Part shown: one piece after another, positions 32,946-43,439 of the stretch | How positions within the stretch are numbered: position 1 is the stretch's first letter | How the letters are laid out: each line of letters opens with the position of its first letter | Assembly (NCBI RefSeq): GCF_037126465.1 | Contig: NC_088210.1 | Span: forward strand, 17,013,511-17,077,510 | From: Ornithodoros turicata | Taxonomy: Eukaryota > Arthropoda > Arachnida > Ixodida > Argasidae | DNA length: 64,000 bases | Direction of reading: 5' to 3' | Notes under the pieces: generated by a model | Told to the model about the DNA's origin: nothing | Database searches by the model: none | What the model saw: the letters and a program-made list of their open reading frames with translations, nothing else | Translations under genes and position numbers: made by a program

Positions 32946-32947
32946 GG

Positions 32948-33146
32948 TGTACTTACACGACATCCCCATGAAATATTCTAGTAGCATAAAGAGGAAGAAC
33001 AGAAGAAAAAAGCGCTCATGGGGGCGGAGGTTCCATCGCGTCATATGTTGAGCATTCGCACGGTGCAGGAATACCGTGAGTGACGTAAGTTACCCGTAGC
33101 AGACGACACCATCGGCCATGTCGTCTGCTACGGAGTATCCTGTGGC
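32948..33146. mobile_element. B-family element left half (copy B4)
   Basis: ACACGACATCCCCATG, AATATTCTAGTAGCATAAAG, GGTTCCATCGCGTCATATG, TGAGCATTCGCACGGTGC, TAGCAGACGACACC and GTCGTCTGCTACGGAGTATCC follow the B order. It is interrupted at CCTGTGGC by the C element 33147-33725. Beyond 33734 only a few B-like bases remain, so the right half is lost. Confidence 0.7.
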
Positions 33147-33725
33147 CGCGACCTACTAGATTATAGTGACCGGGTCATAATCGGAAGCTCCTATGCGGGC
33201 CCCGCCCGCACTATCCGCTAGGAGCGCTATACGCATCGGTCTGCGAAATCTCCATCATGATTGGATAATGAAAATTTGAATTTTAAACGTGCAGCGAGTG
33301 AAGGTGCAGGAAGCGGACGTACGACCGTATATAGCAGACGACAGCGACAGCTCCCACGAAAACTCGTAGTATGATGATGATAATCAATTTACAACTTGCA
33401 AGAACGTATTTCTCGTGGGGAGTAATTGTATAAAAATCCTAAGGTAAGCTGAAGTACAACTGAGGTATTTTAGAAATTGAAGAAGCAATAAACTAACTTG
33501 AAGTCGGCCCAGGACGCATACTAACCCCCCTGTCCCCTCTCCTTCCTGCTGTACTCTCTCCATCTGTCCACGTCTGTACGGCGCTCATAGCCACAGTTGC
33601 TTCGGGGCGCTAACACGAAAAAATAAATAAATAAACTGGCTGACGAGTAGCGCCACCGCTAGCCTCCAAATGCGGCGCTGGGAAGCGGTGCAAATGACGT
33701 GGTCGCTATAATCTAGTACGTCGAG
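33147..33725. mobile_element. C-family hAT-like element (copy C2) containing a SINE
   Basis: Ends CGCGACCTACTAG and CTAGTACGTCGAG are diverged versions of the 13-bp C TIR. The flanks CCTGTGGC (33139-33146) and CTTGTGGC (33726-33733) form an 8-bp duplication with one change. Inside, GGTAAGCTGAAGTACAA, GAAATTGAAGAAGCAATAAA and GCGCCACCGCTAGC match copy C1 in reverse orientation. The SINE 33495-33629 accounts for its extra length. Confidence 0.8.
33495..33629 (+). mobile_element. SINE 3' part, tail type 2, with AAAT tail
   Basis: GAAGTCGGCCCAGGACGC, ACTAACCCCCCTGTCCCC, CTCTCCATCTGTCCACGTC, GCTCATAGCCACAGTTGC, TTCGGGGCGCTAACACG and (AAAT)n. AATAAACT lies on both sides (33487-33494, 33630-33637), a target duplication. 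It is 5'-truncated, inserted in the C element, which is inserted in a B element. Confidence 0.85.
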
Positions 33726-34074
33726 CTTGTGGCTAAGCCGCAAAAGAAAGAAGCAAGTGAGGCTCATGGTAACGCCACTTACCAATAACCGAACGTCAGA
33801 GTTGAACCCTTGCAAAAAGTTCAGTTCTCAGAAGACGAAGAAGAAGAAAGGAAGAGTAAAAGGCGATAAAAAACCGGGCTGTTTGGTGGTGCTTCGTGTT
33901 TGTGTCGTCCTTTCGTGTACCCTGCACTGGGGTTTTATCGCTTTTAAAAGGGAAGAGTAAGTTGGTGAATAATCATACGGTAGCCCCCAACAGCAACAAC
34001 AACAACGACAATAAATGATGGGAAAGTGCAATTACTCCACGTTTTAGACACCGGACCTTGCAATTTATACATCC

Positions 34075-34250
34075 CAGAACCGCAAATTATCTAAGCTTCG
34101 CAAATGAGCAATCTACGTAAAATTTCTGAGCGAACTTGATGGAACACCGCAATGTAATTAAGAAATTTTTCTGCCTACACATCAGTAAGAAATTATTAGA
34201 GAGTTATTTCTTGACAAGTTGCGCACTATGCGTATCAGAAGAGGCCTTAG
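34075..34250. repeat. Interior repeat shared with 36.5 and 37.4 kb
   Basis: Segments such as AAGCTTCGCAAATGAGC, CTACGTAAA, GATGGAACACCGCAATGTAA and CAGTAAGAAATTATTAG occur in the same order at 36510-36660 and 37415-37540. This is a decayed copy of the interior of the 36.4-kb CACTCTAAGG element. Confidence 0.55.
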
Positions 34251-35289
34251 TAACTTGAAATGTTATCTTAAGTCGAAGTCAAAGTGCTTTAATTTATGCA
34301 CATCCATTACTACGTCCCTAAAGCTGTCCTGAAAAAAAATAAAATGAAAAAAATAACGTGGAATGCAGCCCCGCTTTGTGATATTCATTTTGTCCCATGA
34401 TTTTATTCCTCAAAACGACTAAAACTAATCTTGTTCGCCCTCAGAGGGTATTTTTGAACAGATGCGCACATGTCATGATGTACATTCCTATAGTAAACCA
34501 TCCTAAGCACCTTACAGAGGTACATCCGTGTTGCTTTACTTTTGTTACATTGCCTACACTCGCGGCTGATCGAACTGTTTCACAGAATGCTGCTCACGTC
34601 TGTTCTTTATTTGTCTCAGACCCCGTTTTCACCGGGTGAAACAACTGTTAAAAGTACTTCCACAGCGAGCTGGTGACCGTGGGGGATACAAAACCTTGAA
34701 AGTCTTGAAAGCCGCGTCGACCGGTGGTTTGAGAAAAGTTCAAACAGAACAAACCGCGTATTATCACGGACACAAAGGGCATCTGTTGACGCGAAGGAAG
34801 TGTCGTAATCGACTTTTCTGTCTTTTGCTGCGAATGAAGAAATTCAACAGAGGCAAAGAACGCTGGCAGAGACACTAATCCGAAGCGCGACGGTGTCTGT
34901 CGGAGGAAATAAAAGAGTTTTAATTCGCTTTATCAACCGGTGCAGGATGTACTAGGAGAGCAACAAAAAATGCTCGCGAGTGCAGAGTGGCGCGTACGTT
35001 TCGGATGGTGCACGATGCTGCCTGGGTCGTGCACTTCACCACACACCACCCCGGACCTTCACCTGATAACACGCTAAACAATGGCTGCAATGGCTAAACG
35101 TTCTGCGTGAAAATACTGCAAGCATATCTAGGACGATATAAAGAATACAAGGTCTAGCTACTTTAGAGATCTATCTATAGTCCATTATAGCTGGTTATCC
35201 TCAGCCTTTAGTTTCAGTTCTTTTCAGACTTTAGACCACGTTCAATATCAGTACTCTCGCAACAATTATTATTATTATTATTTTTAATT

Positions 35290-35520
35290 CCGTGCAGGCG
35301 CCGCGAAGCAACTGTGGATGGAGTGGGGGACAGGGGTTAGTGTGCGTCCTGGGCCGACTTCAGGGGGAACTGTGCGGACATTCGTCTGGAAAGTCTTCGG
35401 AAAACCCAGGGAAAACCTCAGACAGCACAGCCGGTGATAGGATTCGAACCCGTATCACCTCCCAGTCTCGGCGTGGAAAGCAATCATCTTAACCACGTAC
35501 TATGCCACGAGAGCTGGTAC
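35290..35520 (-). mobile_element. Full-length SINE, tail type 2
   Basis: Minus-strand head ends ACCAGCTCTCGTGGCATAGT with B box GGGTTCGAATCC (complement at 35440-35452). The core is intact, and the type-2 tail reads, on plus, GGCGCCGCGAAGCAACTG. ACAATTATT lies near both ends (about 35261 and 35518), a likely target duplication. Confidence 0.82.
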
Positions 35521-36379
35521 AATTATTTTTGGATAACAGATTATCCGAACTGAACGCACAGCACATTGCTTGGTTCCCTCCCCTGACTACAATTCATGCT
35601 CTTCGGTAATGACCCCTAATAAACTGTTACTGCTTATCTATAACACCAATGAAGCCTTCAACACGTCCTCCCTAACGATGCCAATGATGAGGACGGTGCC
35701 CAGAAGAAGAAAAGCCCGTAGTCCAAATATCGAAATGTTCTATGGAGAAGCATACTATATAGGTGCTCAAGGCCAAGGAGTCTAGCTTTACCGACAAACT
35801 ATACATCCTGCACATACATAAGATGCCTAGTATACATATGATGACAAACAGCCACTGCCCCTGCTTCTTCGTGGTGGGACTATACATATAGGAAAGACAG
35901 AAGGGGTACTGTGCTCCACATAAAGCCTTATTAGCTGCCCGATAGAGAAGATCCTCCGAGGAACTTTGTGGGTTTCGCAAGAATGTTCCCTTTGGCCCGT
36001 CTGCTGCTTCAAGATAAAAGTGAGCGGAGTTCCGGCCGCCCGGTAAATAGGTTCCAAGAGGAAAGTTTGCGGAGGAAATCCTCTCTTCCCACCTCTCTCT
36101 GCTATGCGGGACTTGAATGCGAAACGGAGAAAAAGAGGACTCGAGAAAAGCGGATTGAAGAAAGGAAGGGGGGGATCGGGGACCTTTCTTCTGACTTTGT
36201 ACTCTGATTATGTGACCGCATTGTTCTTTGAACGAATAATACTTCTATATACCAACAACGCCTGAATGTGTCTCTCGACACGTATGTTCAGAGAAAATAT
36301 ACATTGACGTTGTAAGCGACTCAAAGCGAAATCGCGGGTCGAATTAACGTCACTGCCCATTAGCAGTGAGAGCGAAGTA

Positions 36380-36912
36380 CACTCTAAGGAAAAAAGGAGT
36401 AAAACGGGGAGTAATTGCAGCTTCTACTCCCCTAGTCTGCAATTACTCCCCATTTTAGTACCCAAACCCGACATTTAGTCCCGACATTTACTCCCCGGGA
36501 CTGCAAATTGTCACTAAACTTCGCGAATGGTCTCCTGAATGCAAAAGTCTACGTAAATATGTGCCCTTGGTCAATTTGAACGACATAAGGCTGTATAACT
36601 CAGACAACGTAGCAATTTTCCACCCACACAGAGTAAGAAACAGTTAGTGCATCTTTCTTCGCAAATTGTGCCCTAGTATGGCGCAAGATTTTATATCACT
36701 CGATATATCACGGTTGACGGTTTGCTTCAAAGTATTTTCATGCATGCGCACCAATTATGTACCTGGGACTCTTACAACAGCGCGTGGAATGCGGTCTTCA
36801 CTCTGTGACATTCATTTAATCCCGTGCATTTACTCCCGAAAGGGACTATTTTTTGTGGCAATGCAGTTACTCCCCAAAAGGAGTAAAATTACTCTTTTTT
36901 TTTCTTAGAGTG
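36380..36912. mobile_element. CACTCTAAGG-ended element with TTACTCC-rich ends
   Basis: Ends CACTCTAAGGAAAAAAGGAG and TTTTTTTTTCTTAGAGTG, TA on both flanks. GGAGTAA/TTACTCC motifs repeat in both arms (36392-36500, 36826-36900). The centre matches the relics at 34.1 and 37.4 kb. Same terminus class as the 10.7-kb element but a different body. Confidence 0.82.
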
Positions 36913-37094
36913 TATATGGATGGTTCGGACATACACAAAGTGCTTTATCTTGTCTGCCATGCACTTTACTCCAGTGCACCGTGGGGTTGTCGGAATTCCT
37001 TGTTCACCTTTTTTTCATCAGTACAAAGCGTAAGTAATGAACAAACTCTCAAATGATGCTCATTTGACAACTGAAAAACAATGGGCGCGCGCAC

Positions 37095-37248
<154 letters not shown>

Positions 37249-37299
37249 GCGCGCAGTATAGGCCTCGTTACACCTAACCACTTCGACGAATTTGTGCCA

Positions 37300-37545
37300 G
37301 ATTCTAGGGAAAAAAGGACAAATCTGGGGGGTAATTTTATCTTCCCGTCGCCTATCGCAATTACTCCCATTTTAGTCTCTTATACCCTGAACTTCACCAG
37401 CCAGAACGTACAACAGTTCGCTAGCTTCGCAAATGGTACCTTGAATGCGACAAACTACGTAAATACGTGCTCTCTGGGAATTCGATGGAACAACGCGATA
37501 TAATTCAGCAATTATCAGCCTAGAGAGTAAGAAAGACATATTAGG
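37300..37545. repeat. Relic of the 36.4-kb element interior
   Basis: GGGAAAAAAGGACAAATC, GGGGTAATTTT, CAATTACTCCCATTTTAG, CTTCGCAAATGGTACC, TGAATGCGACAAACTACG and AGAGTAAGAAAGAC parallel the arm and centre of 36380-36912. Confidence 0.6.
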
Positions 37546-37549
37546 TGCA

Positions 37550-39055
37550 GAGTGAGGTATATGCCATTAATAACCAAACAAACATTTAGGTAGGTGGTAT
37601 AAGCAATAATAAGCAAAGTGCTTTCGTTTGATAACCCCTTTCTCTTTCTTTATTACATTCATATATTAATTAATGCATCATTATTAATTAAATTAGTAGA
37701 TTCTGTACTAAAAAAAAAGGGTAGCGGATAAATGGTGCACTGGGCGCCATTCGCGCAGCATAATGTATTCTCAGACATGTAAGGGATGCTATAAAAGTGT
37801 ACTTCAGATTCGATACTATACATACTGAAGAGAGGACGTACTTGAGACATAGTACAGATACAAGGAGAAGAAAGTAATTAGAGCAGAGCAACAAATATTT
37901 CAAATATTACTTACGATACATTTAAGATGTAGTACATATACCTGATTATTGGTCATGAAACTGATTACCGTTTTTTTTAGTTTTTTTTTTAAATCTAAGG
38001 ATAGACATTATTGGCTCGTTGCAGGAGTCACATTTCATATTGTTCGTCAGCCAGCCTTCCTCCTTTTCTTTCAAAAATAACCAAGTTGGTTAATGAGTTC
38101 ATGTCCCTCTCCACAATGCATTGTAAACAAAAAAAAAAAAAAAAAAAAGAAAGACCGTGGACTGTGAGGCCGACAACGGCGTTCTCTTTCAGAAGCTCCA
38201 CCACCACCAAAAGACTATGCAGGTACGTACCTTGCAATGAAACTGAACACGTTATGAACACAAACAGACAAACGAGAAGCAATTATAATGTTGAATAGAA
38301 AATACTGAAAAAAAAAAGCATTTGAAATAGAGTAAAAATAAATTTCAGAAAAACTACTAAGATACTACAGTAACAAAATATTTAGAATACAGTATTTTGA
38401 ATGCGGAACTCAACGCTACGTACAAGTCAGTACAGAATTCCTCAAGTGAGTTGGATTGGATTGGACTGGAAAAGAAACAGAGTTCGTCGTAACGAAGCTA
38501 ATGGCTCGCATGTTGTCGCGGAGGGCTTCCACTATTTGCATATACGCCTATACGCGCATGCGTCCGGTGTGTATTACCTGTCTCATTACGCATGTAGATT
38601 GAAAGTCGCTGCTGGAAAACTCAATCACGACGACACTGGAGAGTATAGAAGGTAGAAAAGAACACGCGCCATGTAGATCATAAAACGGAGCCGGCCGCGT
38701 TTACCGAGGCCCGTCTATCTTGTCAGTGGCAGGTGAAAGCTAATCAATATAAGCAACACTTGACTCAATCATGGTGTCAGTAGCGTCTCAGATGCGATAT
38801 TGAAGGCAGTGCCTTGCACGGGCGCCTTTATAATGAAACGTCATTTCATAGCTTCTCTTTCCAACCTTCCTTTTTACCTTTTCTTCATTTTTTTTTTTTT
38901 TCAAAATCCGAGAACTGATTATTGAGACCGTTTCGCGTTTGCTGAGAAAAAAATTTAAAAGAAAACCTCTGTTTGGCCTTTTTTTTTTCTGTTGATGATG
39001 TGCTATATGGTAGTCCCAACCGCGATTTTTCTTTCGTCTTCCTTTTCTGAAGTAC
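37550..39055. other. No supported gene, AT-rich
   Basis: A SINE-tail scrap GTGAGGCCGACAACGGCG is at 38166, after a 20-bp A-run. TACTTGAGA and AATATTTCAAATATT/AGAATACAGTATTTTGAATG pieces (37840-37920, 38370-38405) resemble the repeat at 59.8-60.5 kb. Confidence 0.45.
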
Positions 39056-39061
39056 ATGTAG

Positions 39062-39239
39062 CAGTCAAACTCCTTTACAACGAAACTCAGGGGACAGCAA
39101 AAAAAAATTCGCAGTAAAGGTATTTTCGTTAAAAATGATGTCTATTATTGGACCTATAGGCTCCAGCGGGACCGCAAAAAAGAATTTGCTGTAGTGGTAT
39201 TTTCGTTAAAAAGGTGTTCGCTATAAAGGTGTTTGACTG
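39062..39239. mobile_element. 178-bp pogo/Tigger-like MITE
   Basis: CAGTCAAACTCCTTTACAAC at the left is mirrored by GCTATAAAGGTGTTTGACTG at the right, with TA flanks (39059-39060 separated by one G; 39240-39241). Internal TATTTTCGTTAAAAA occurs twice. CAGTCAAAC-type ends with TA targets are a known style of pogo/Tigger elements; no transposase remains. Confidence 0.75.
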
Positions 39240-39241
39240 TA

Positions 39242-41450
39242 CAAGAGCTTCGACGCCGACGCATGCAACACTTTTGCTATACCGCTGTCTATTTCACTGT
39301 CACTGCCTATTTTATCCCCGGCCCCCTTTTTTTCTTTTTTTAGCAGTTACTACTACTACTGTCTATTTTATCTATTGTTAGTGGACCCGAATGCACTACA
39401 AGGTTCGAGAACATACACAAAACGACCGTTCCTTTTGAATTGCTGTCAAGGTAACGGCGTCTTTCGTTCCCCGACGAGATATATATATATATTTTTTTTT
39501 CAGTTTAGTGCCCCCTTAAAGCACACTTCGAGTTTGTGGTCGTCCTCCATACACCGGGGCTAAGGGGGTGTGACAACAACAACAAATAAGTTGGTTGTTT
39601 GTTTGTAAGGAAGAAAAAAAAAAGAGGAGAAATTGAACTCGTCTCCCGACTTGTTCTGCTACTTCTAACCTAAATTCTCACCAACACAAAAACAACAACA
39701 ACAAAAGAGTAATAATGATGTAGTGGGATATGTTTCGCCGCTAAGGGTGCACCCTATTCGCTGCGAGATCGACCTATAGGGGGCGAAACTGTCACCTTTC
39801 TAGTGTGGATAACACGTGGGTCAATGCTCGGAGTTGATGGATCTTTTCCGTAATTCTTGTATATATTCACCGGAAGATGACTGGTACGATACTGTTCGGT
39901 TCCCCAATGCTCCACCCACAGCGGTAAGCGCTGAATAAACGTGTAAAAGCAGACGACGCGTCCACACAATGGTATAGTTCATCGTTTCTCCGCAGCGCGC
40001 CGACTCTGTTCGATCTCGGAGCGAATATCCCATTGCTTGATGGGGAGAAGATGGCGAATGGTGAAGAATGTTCGGAGTTCACGTACCAATAAACAACGGA
40101 AAGAAGAACAGAGTAAGAACCAGCACCACACACTGACGCACGCTGTATGTGCGGCCCTGCAAGACACAATATGAGCTTCGGTAGGCCTGGAACACTAGGG
40201 ATCTTCTCCGACCGTTCTTCGCTGCATGGAGCAACTCATAAACGGGGACGGTGCACAGAAAAACTACGATGCGCAACTTTATTGCATTTTTGCGTCCCTC
40301 TATATATTGGCGAGGGAAGTATTGGAGCGCCATATGGCATCCTTCATTGATCGAAACTGCAATAGTCTAGTCGCTATGGTTCGTGAAATGCAATCTAATA
40401 ATTGGACCTGGTCAATTATCGGAGCAGATATACATCGTTGCGCTGAAGAAAGGTCTACTCGTTGCTGAAATTTCCCTCCAAGCAAACGCATCGGAAACAA
40501 AAAAAAAAAGAAAAAGAAAAGAAAAAACGTGCGCGCTCTATATATTTCACTCCAGAGAGATTCCGCCGTTCTGTCGATGATACCAACATACATAAGATAT
40601 AGATCTGTCGGAGAACCTGGGGACGCACTCAGCGCCGCCATGTGGCGTTATTCGCGCTTTCGAGAAGCCGGGTAAGAAGAAGAAAAAAAATATTATGTCG
40701 CAATAAAGAGCGTTTTAAGGGTACTGGCTTCGCGAAACGTTCTTACACGCATAGAGTGTTATCGGTTGAGCGAAAGACCTGTCTACCATTTTGTGAGCCT
40801 CTATTTCTCTGTCCCAGGGATAAACAAACAAACAACAAAAACAGGAAAGTGCGTGTTTTAGACAAGCTCTATATAAGGCGATCGTGTGGAAATGCAGTTT
40901 GTCTGTTTCCGTCGTTCTTAAAAGCAGTTTAATCCAAGTAGGTTGTAGACTAGCTTTTCCCATCTCTTTCTTTTTTAATCTTTCTTCTTTTTCTGTTATA
41001 GTCATATGGAAGGACGAAAAGATACAGATACCGAAAGGAGCCCCGTTGCTCTTCTCACAGGAGGCCCAAATGAGGAGGAGGACTCTGGGCTCGTTTGCGC
41101 AGAAATCCTGCTGGGAATCTAACATAATGAAAATCCTTAGCCACAGCTCCCACAGTGTATCTGACGCCCCTTACGTGTAAATCTAGTCCCAGTTATGTCA
41201 TAGTGCATTCGGTACGAGGTGGAAGACAAGGAATATAAGTTAAGTCTAGGACCAGGTTTTCGATGTCACCGCACAACGACTAATGCGGCGCAATGTCGCT
41301 TTTCCTGGTAGTACGATGGCGTTATGCAGGTGGACGCGGACAGTTGCCGTTAACTGTGAGGACATGGAACATCTGGAGCACGCCAACTATCCATGCGTGC
41401 ATTACATCCATGTGTGCATTACATCCATGTGTGCGTTACATGTGTGCATT
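39242..41450. other. No supported gene
   Basis: Poly-T/A tracts, a TA run at 39480-39492 and (AAC)n at 39570-39580 and 39690-39702. Open frames of 80-136 codons without motifs or splice support. Confidence 0.4.
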
Positions 41451-41454
41451 AGAG

Positions 41455-41790
41455 CATTCGGGCTCGGGCTTACCCGAAGCTCGAGACCGGCCAGGCTAAA
41501 AAACCAGGGCCGGGTAAATCCTTCTTTCTGCGGACATGGGCTATAGACTCGGGTTTGACCATTATAGGCCCGGGCCCGTACATTGCCGGGCCTAGGTGGG
41601 GCTCGAGCCTGTGTTACCCCACTGTTAGTTAGCCACGGTAAACTTTTACAGCCCGCTACACTGGGCCGGGAAACCTAGAAATTCTTCGGGCTTTGGCCGG
41701 GCCCAGGCCAGGCATGGGGTCGTCGGGCCGGGCCCGAGCGTTTAAATCAAAGGAAGGCCGGGCCCGAGCCTGGGCCTGGGTCGCTAAGAA
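41455..41790. repeat. GGGCCGGGCCCGAGC degenerate repeat
   Basis: About 330 bp dominated by permutations of GGGCC, GGGCTCGGGC, CCGGGCCCGAGCC and TAGGCCCGGGCCCG. Locally very GC-rich in an otherwise AT-leaning window. Unit order is irregular. Confidence 0.75.
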
Positions 41791-41834
41791 TGCGGACTGT
41801 GCAGTGCTCGAATGTGCACGTGACTATACTGTCA

Positions 41835-42062
41835 TTTTTAGATGTGGGAGCGGATAACATTGATATCAGCATCCGCATGCGGATAATATCCACAACCGAT
41901 AATCGATACATCCTATAATCGATAACCGGTAATATCCGCATCCGCGTGTGGATAATATGGGCATCCGCAAGGTGCATGTAACATCCACGACCACAACCGC
42001 GCTAGTCGAAATAGGTGTACCCGCATCCGCGCGGATACTGAGTATCCGTACATCCGCAGTTA
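41835..42062. repeat. ATCCGC / GCGGATA degenerate palindromic repeat
   Basis: GCATCCGCATGCGGATAATATCC, GATAATCGATACATCC, GATAACCGGTAATATCC, GCATCCGCGTGTGGATAATAT and GCATCCGCGCGGATACTGAG. Every few bases are locally palindromic. Such arrays are common near hAT-type repeats in arthropods (general impression). Confidence 0.7.
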
Positions 42063-42141
42063 TTGCATAGACAAAAATCTACATGACGAAAACGTCATGT
42101 TACAAACGCTCTAATATCCTAGCCATAAAACGGAATGGCAG

Positions 42142-42245
42142 TAACTTCATGTCCTAACCAACCATCATTTCGAATGATATCGCTCTCTGCCCTGATTTGT
42201 TGAAAACGGGAGGCGTACGCCTTTTTTGTGGCCATTGTACAGTGA
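42142..42245. mobile_element. Left arm of a GGCGTACGCC MITE
   Basis: From AACTTCATGTCCTAACCAACC to GGGAGGCGTACGCC and TTTTTTGTGGCC, then replaced by five short CATTGTACA-like repeats (42233-42280) and a SINE. Confidence 0.7.
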
Positions 42246-42282
42246 CCATTGTACATTGAACATTGTACATTGTTACCATTGC

Positions 42283-42463
42283 AATGTGTGTCCTGGGCCG
42301 ACTTCTAAGGGAACTGTGTAGACATATGTCTGACAGCGTCCGAGGAAAACACAGGAAAAACCCCAGACAGCACAGCCGGTACCGTTATACGAACCCGGGC
42401 ACCTCTCAGTCTCGACGTGACTTGGCCACGTGACGCCAGCAGGCTAACCACTCAGCCACTCTA
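42283..42463 (-). mobile_element. SINE, tail lost
   Basis: TGTGTCCTGGGCCGACTTC, AGACATATGTCTGACAGCG, CAGACAGCACAGCCGGTACC and head complement ACGAACCCGGGCACC to GCAGGCTAACCACTCAGCC. Directly followed by a MITE end. Confidence 0.8.
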
Positions 42464-42668
42464 AAAAACAGAACTCCACAAAATAACACGCTCTTAGCCA
42501 ATCACCGTCCCGAATGACATCGTTCTGTGCCCTGATTGATTAAAAACGGGAGGCGTACGCCTTCTTTTTTTTTTCTTTTTTTGAACACTTATGCGGTTCA
42601 AAAAAAGAAAAAGGCGTACACCTCGCGCTTTCCACAAATCGGGAGTGCTATGTGGTGACGTTCACCAC
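42464..42668. mobile_element. Palindromic MITE, right end truncated
   Basis: CACTCTAAAAAACAGAACTCC, CACGCTCTTAGCC, GACATCGTTCTGTGCCCTGA and GGGAGGCGTACGCC, with T-run/A-run at the loop and GGCGTACACCTCGCG. The right arm jumps from CACAAATCGGGAGTG to CTATGTGGTGACGTTC. Confidence 0.7.
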
Positions 42669-43009
42669 CATCACCACCACCACACACCATCTGTTTTCTC
42701 TCATCCACAGTGTACTTTCGTCTCATCAGTATACCGTTCATCCTGCCTATACCCCACCCTTTAACTCTCATCTTCCCCCTTTCTTCTTCTTTTTTTTTTT
42801 TTCTATAGTTGTGACGATGTGACGATGCCCACTCGTGTGTGGCCAGCAACGGCGAACTATTTGCCCCCCCCCCCCCCCTGTCCCCCTCTGTTTTTCGAGT
42901 GTGGGGTAGGAGGTGATGTTACTTCCACTCCGTATTACTTGTCAGCATACAAGTTGCCCTGGAGCATTGCGTCCTCCACAGTTGTCGAACAGTAGCAGTT
43001 AGACGTTCA

Positions 43010-43199
43010 CCACCTCAAGGGATGCACTTGCGCAGAATGATACCGTTTTACCACTCTTGATTTGTGGAAGGCGGGGGGGGGGGGGGGGGGGTACGCCTTT
43101 TATGACGATTAACATAACTGCACAGGTGTCACAAAAAGGCGTACGCTTCTTGTTTTCAACGAATACGGTGAGAGGACGATGTCATTCGGGATGATGGTA
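43010..43199. mobile_element. Decayed MITE with an expanded G-run
   Basis: AGAATGATACCGTTTTACC, a 22-nt G-run, GTACGCCTTTTATGACG, CACAAAAAGGCGTACGC, GAGAGGACGATGTCATTC. The right end is cut where the next element begins. Confidence 0.65.
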
Positions 43200-43201
43200 T
43201 A

Positions 43202-43438
43202 CACTGTTAAAACAGAACTTCACCACATAGCACGCTCCTAACCAACCATCATACCTAATGATATCATTCTGTGTCATGATTTGTTCAAAACAAGGGGGAG
43301 GCGCCTATCTGGGACAAGATAATCTGTCCCAGATAGGCGCCTCCTCTCATTTTCAGCAAATCAATGCACAGAATGATATCATTTGGAATGATGGTTGGCT
43401 AGGAGCGTGCTATGTGGTGAAGTTCTGTTTTAAGCGTG
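43202..43438. mobile_element. Palindromic MITE, GGCGCC/TATCTGGGACA body
   Basis: A 237-bp hairpin from CACTGTTAAAACAGAAC to GTTCTGTTTTAAGCGTG, TA at left and CA at right. Centre GGCGCCTATCTGGGACA / TGTCCCAGATAGGCGCC. Same length as the 7.2-kb copy. Confidence 0.88.
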
Positions 43439-43439
43439 C

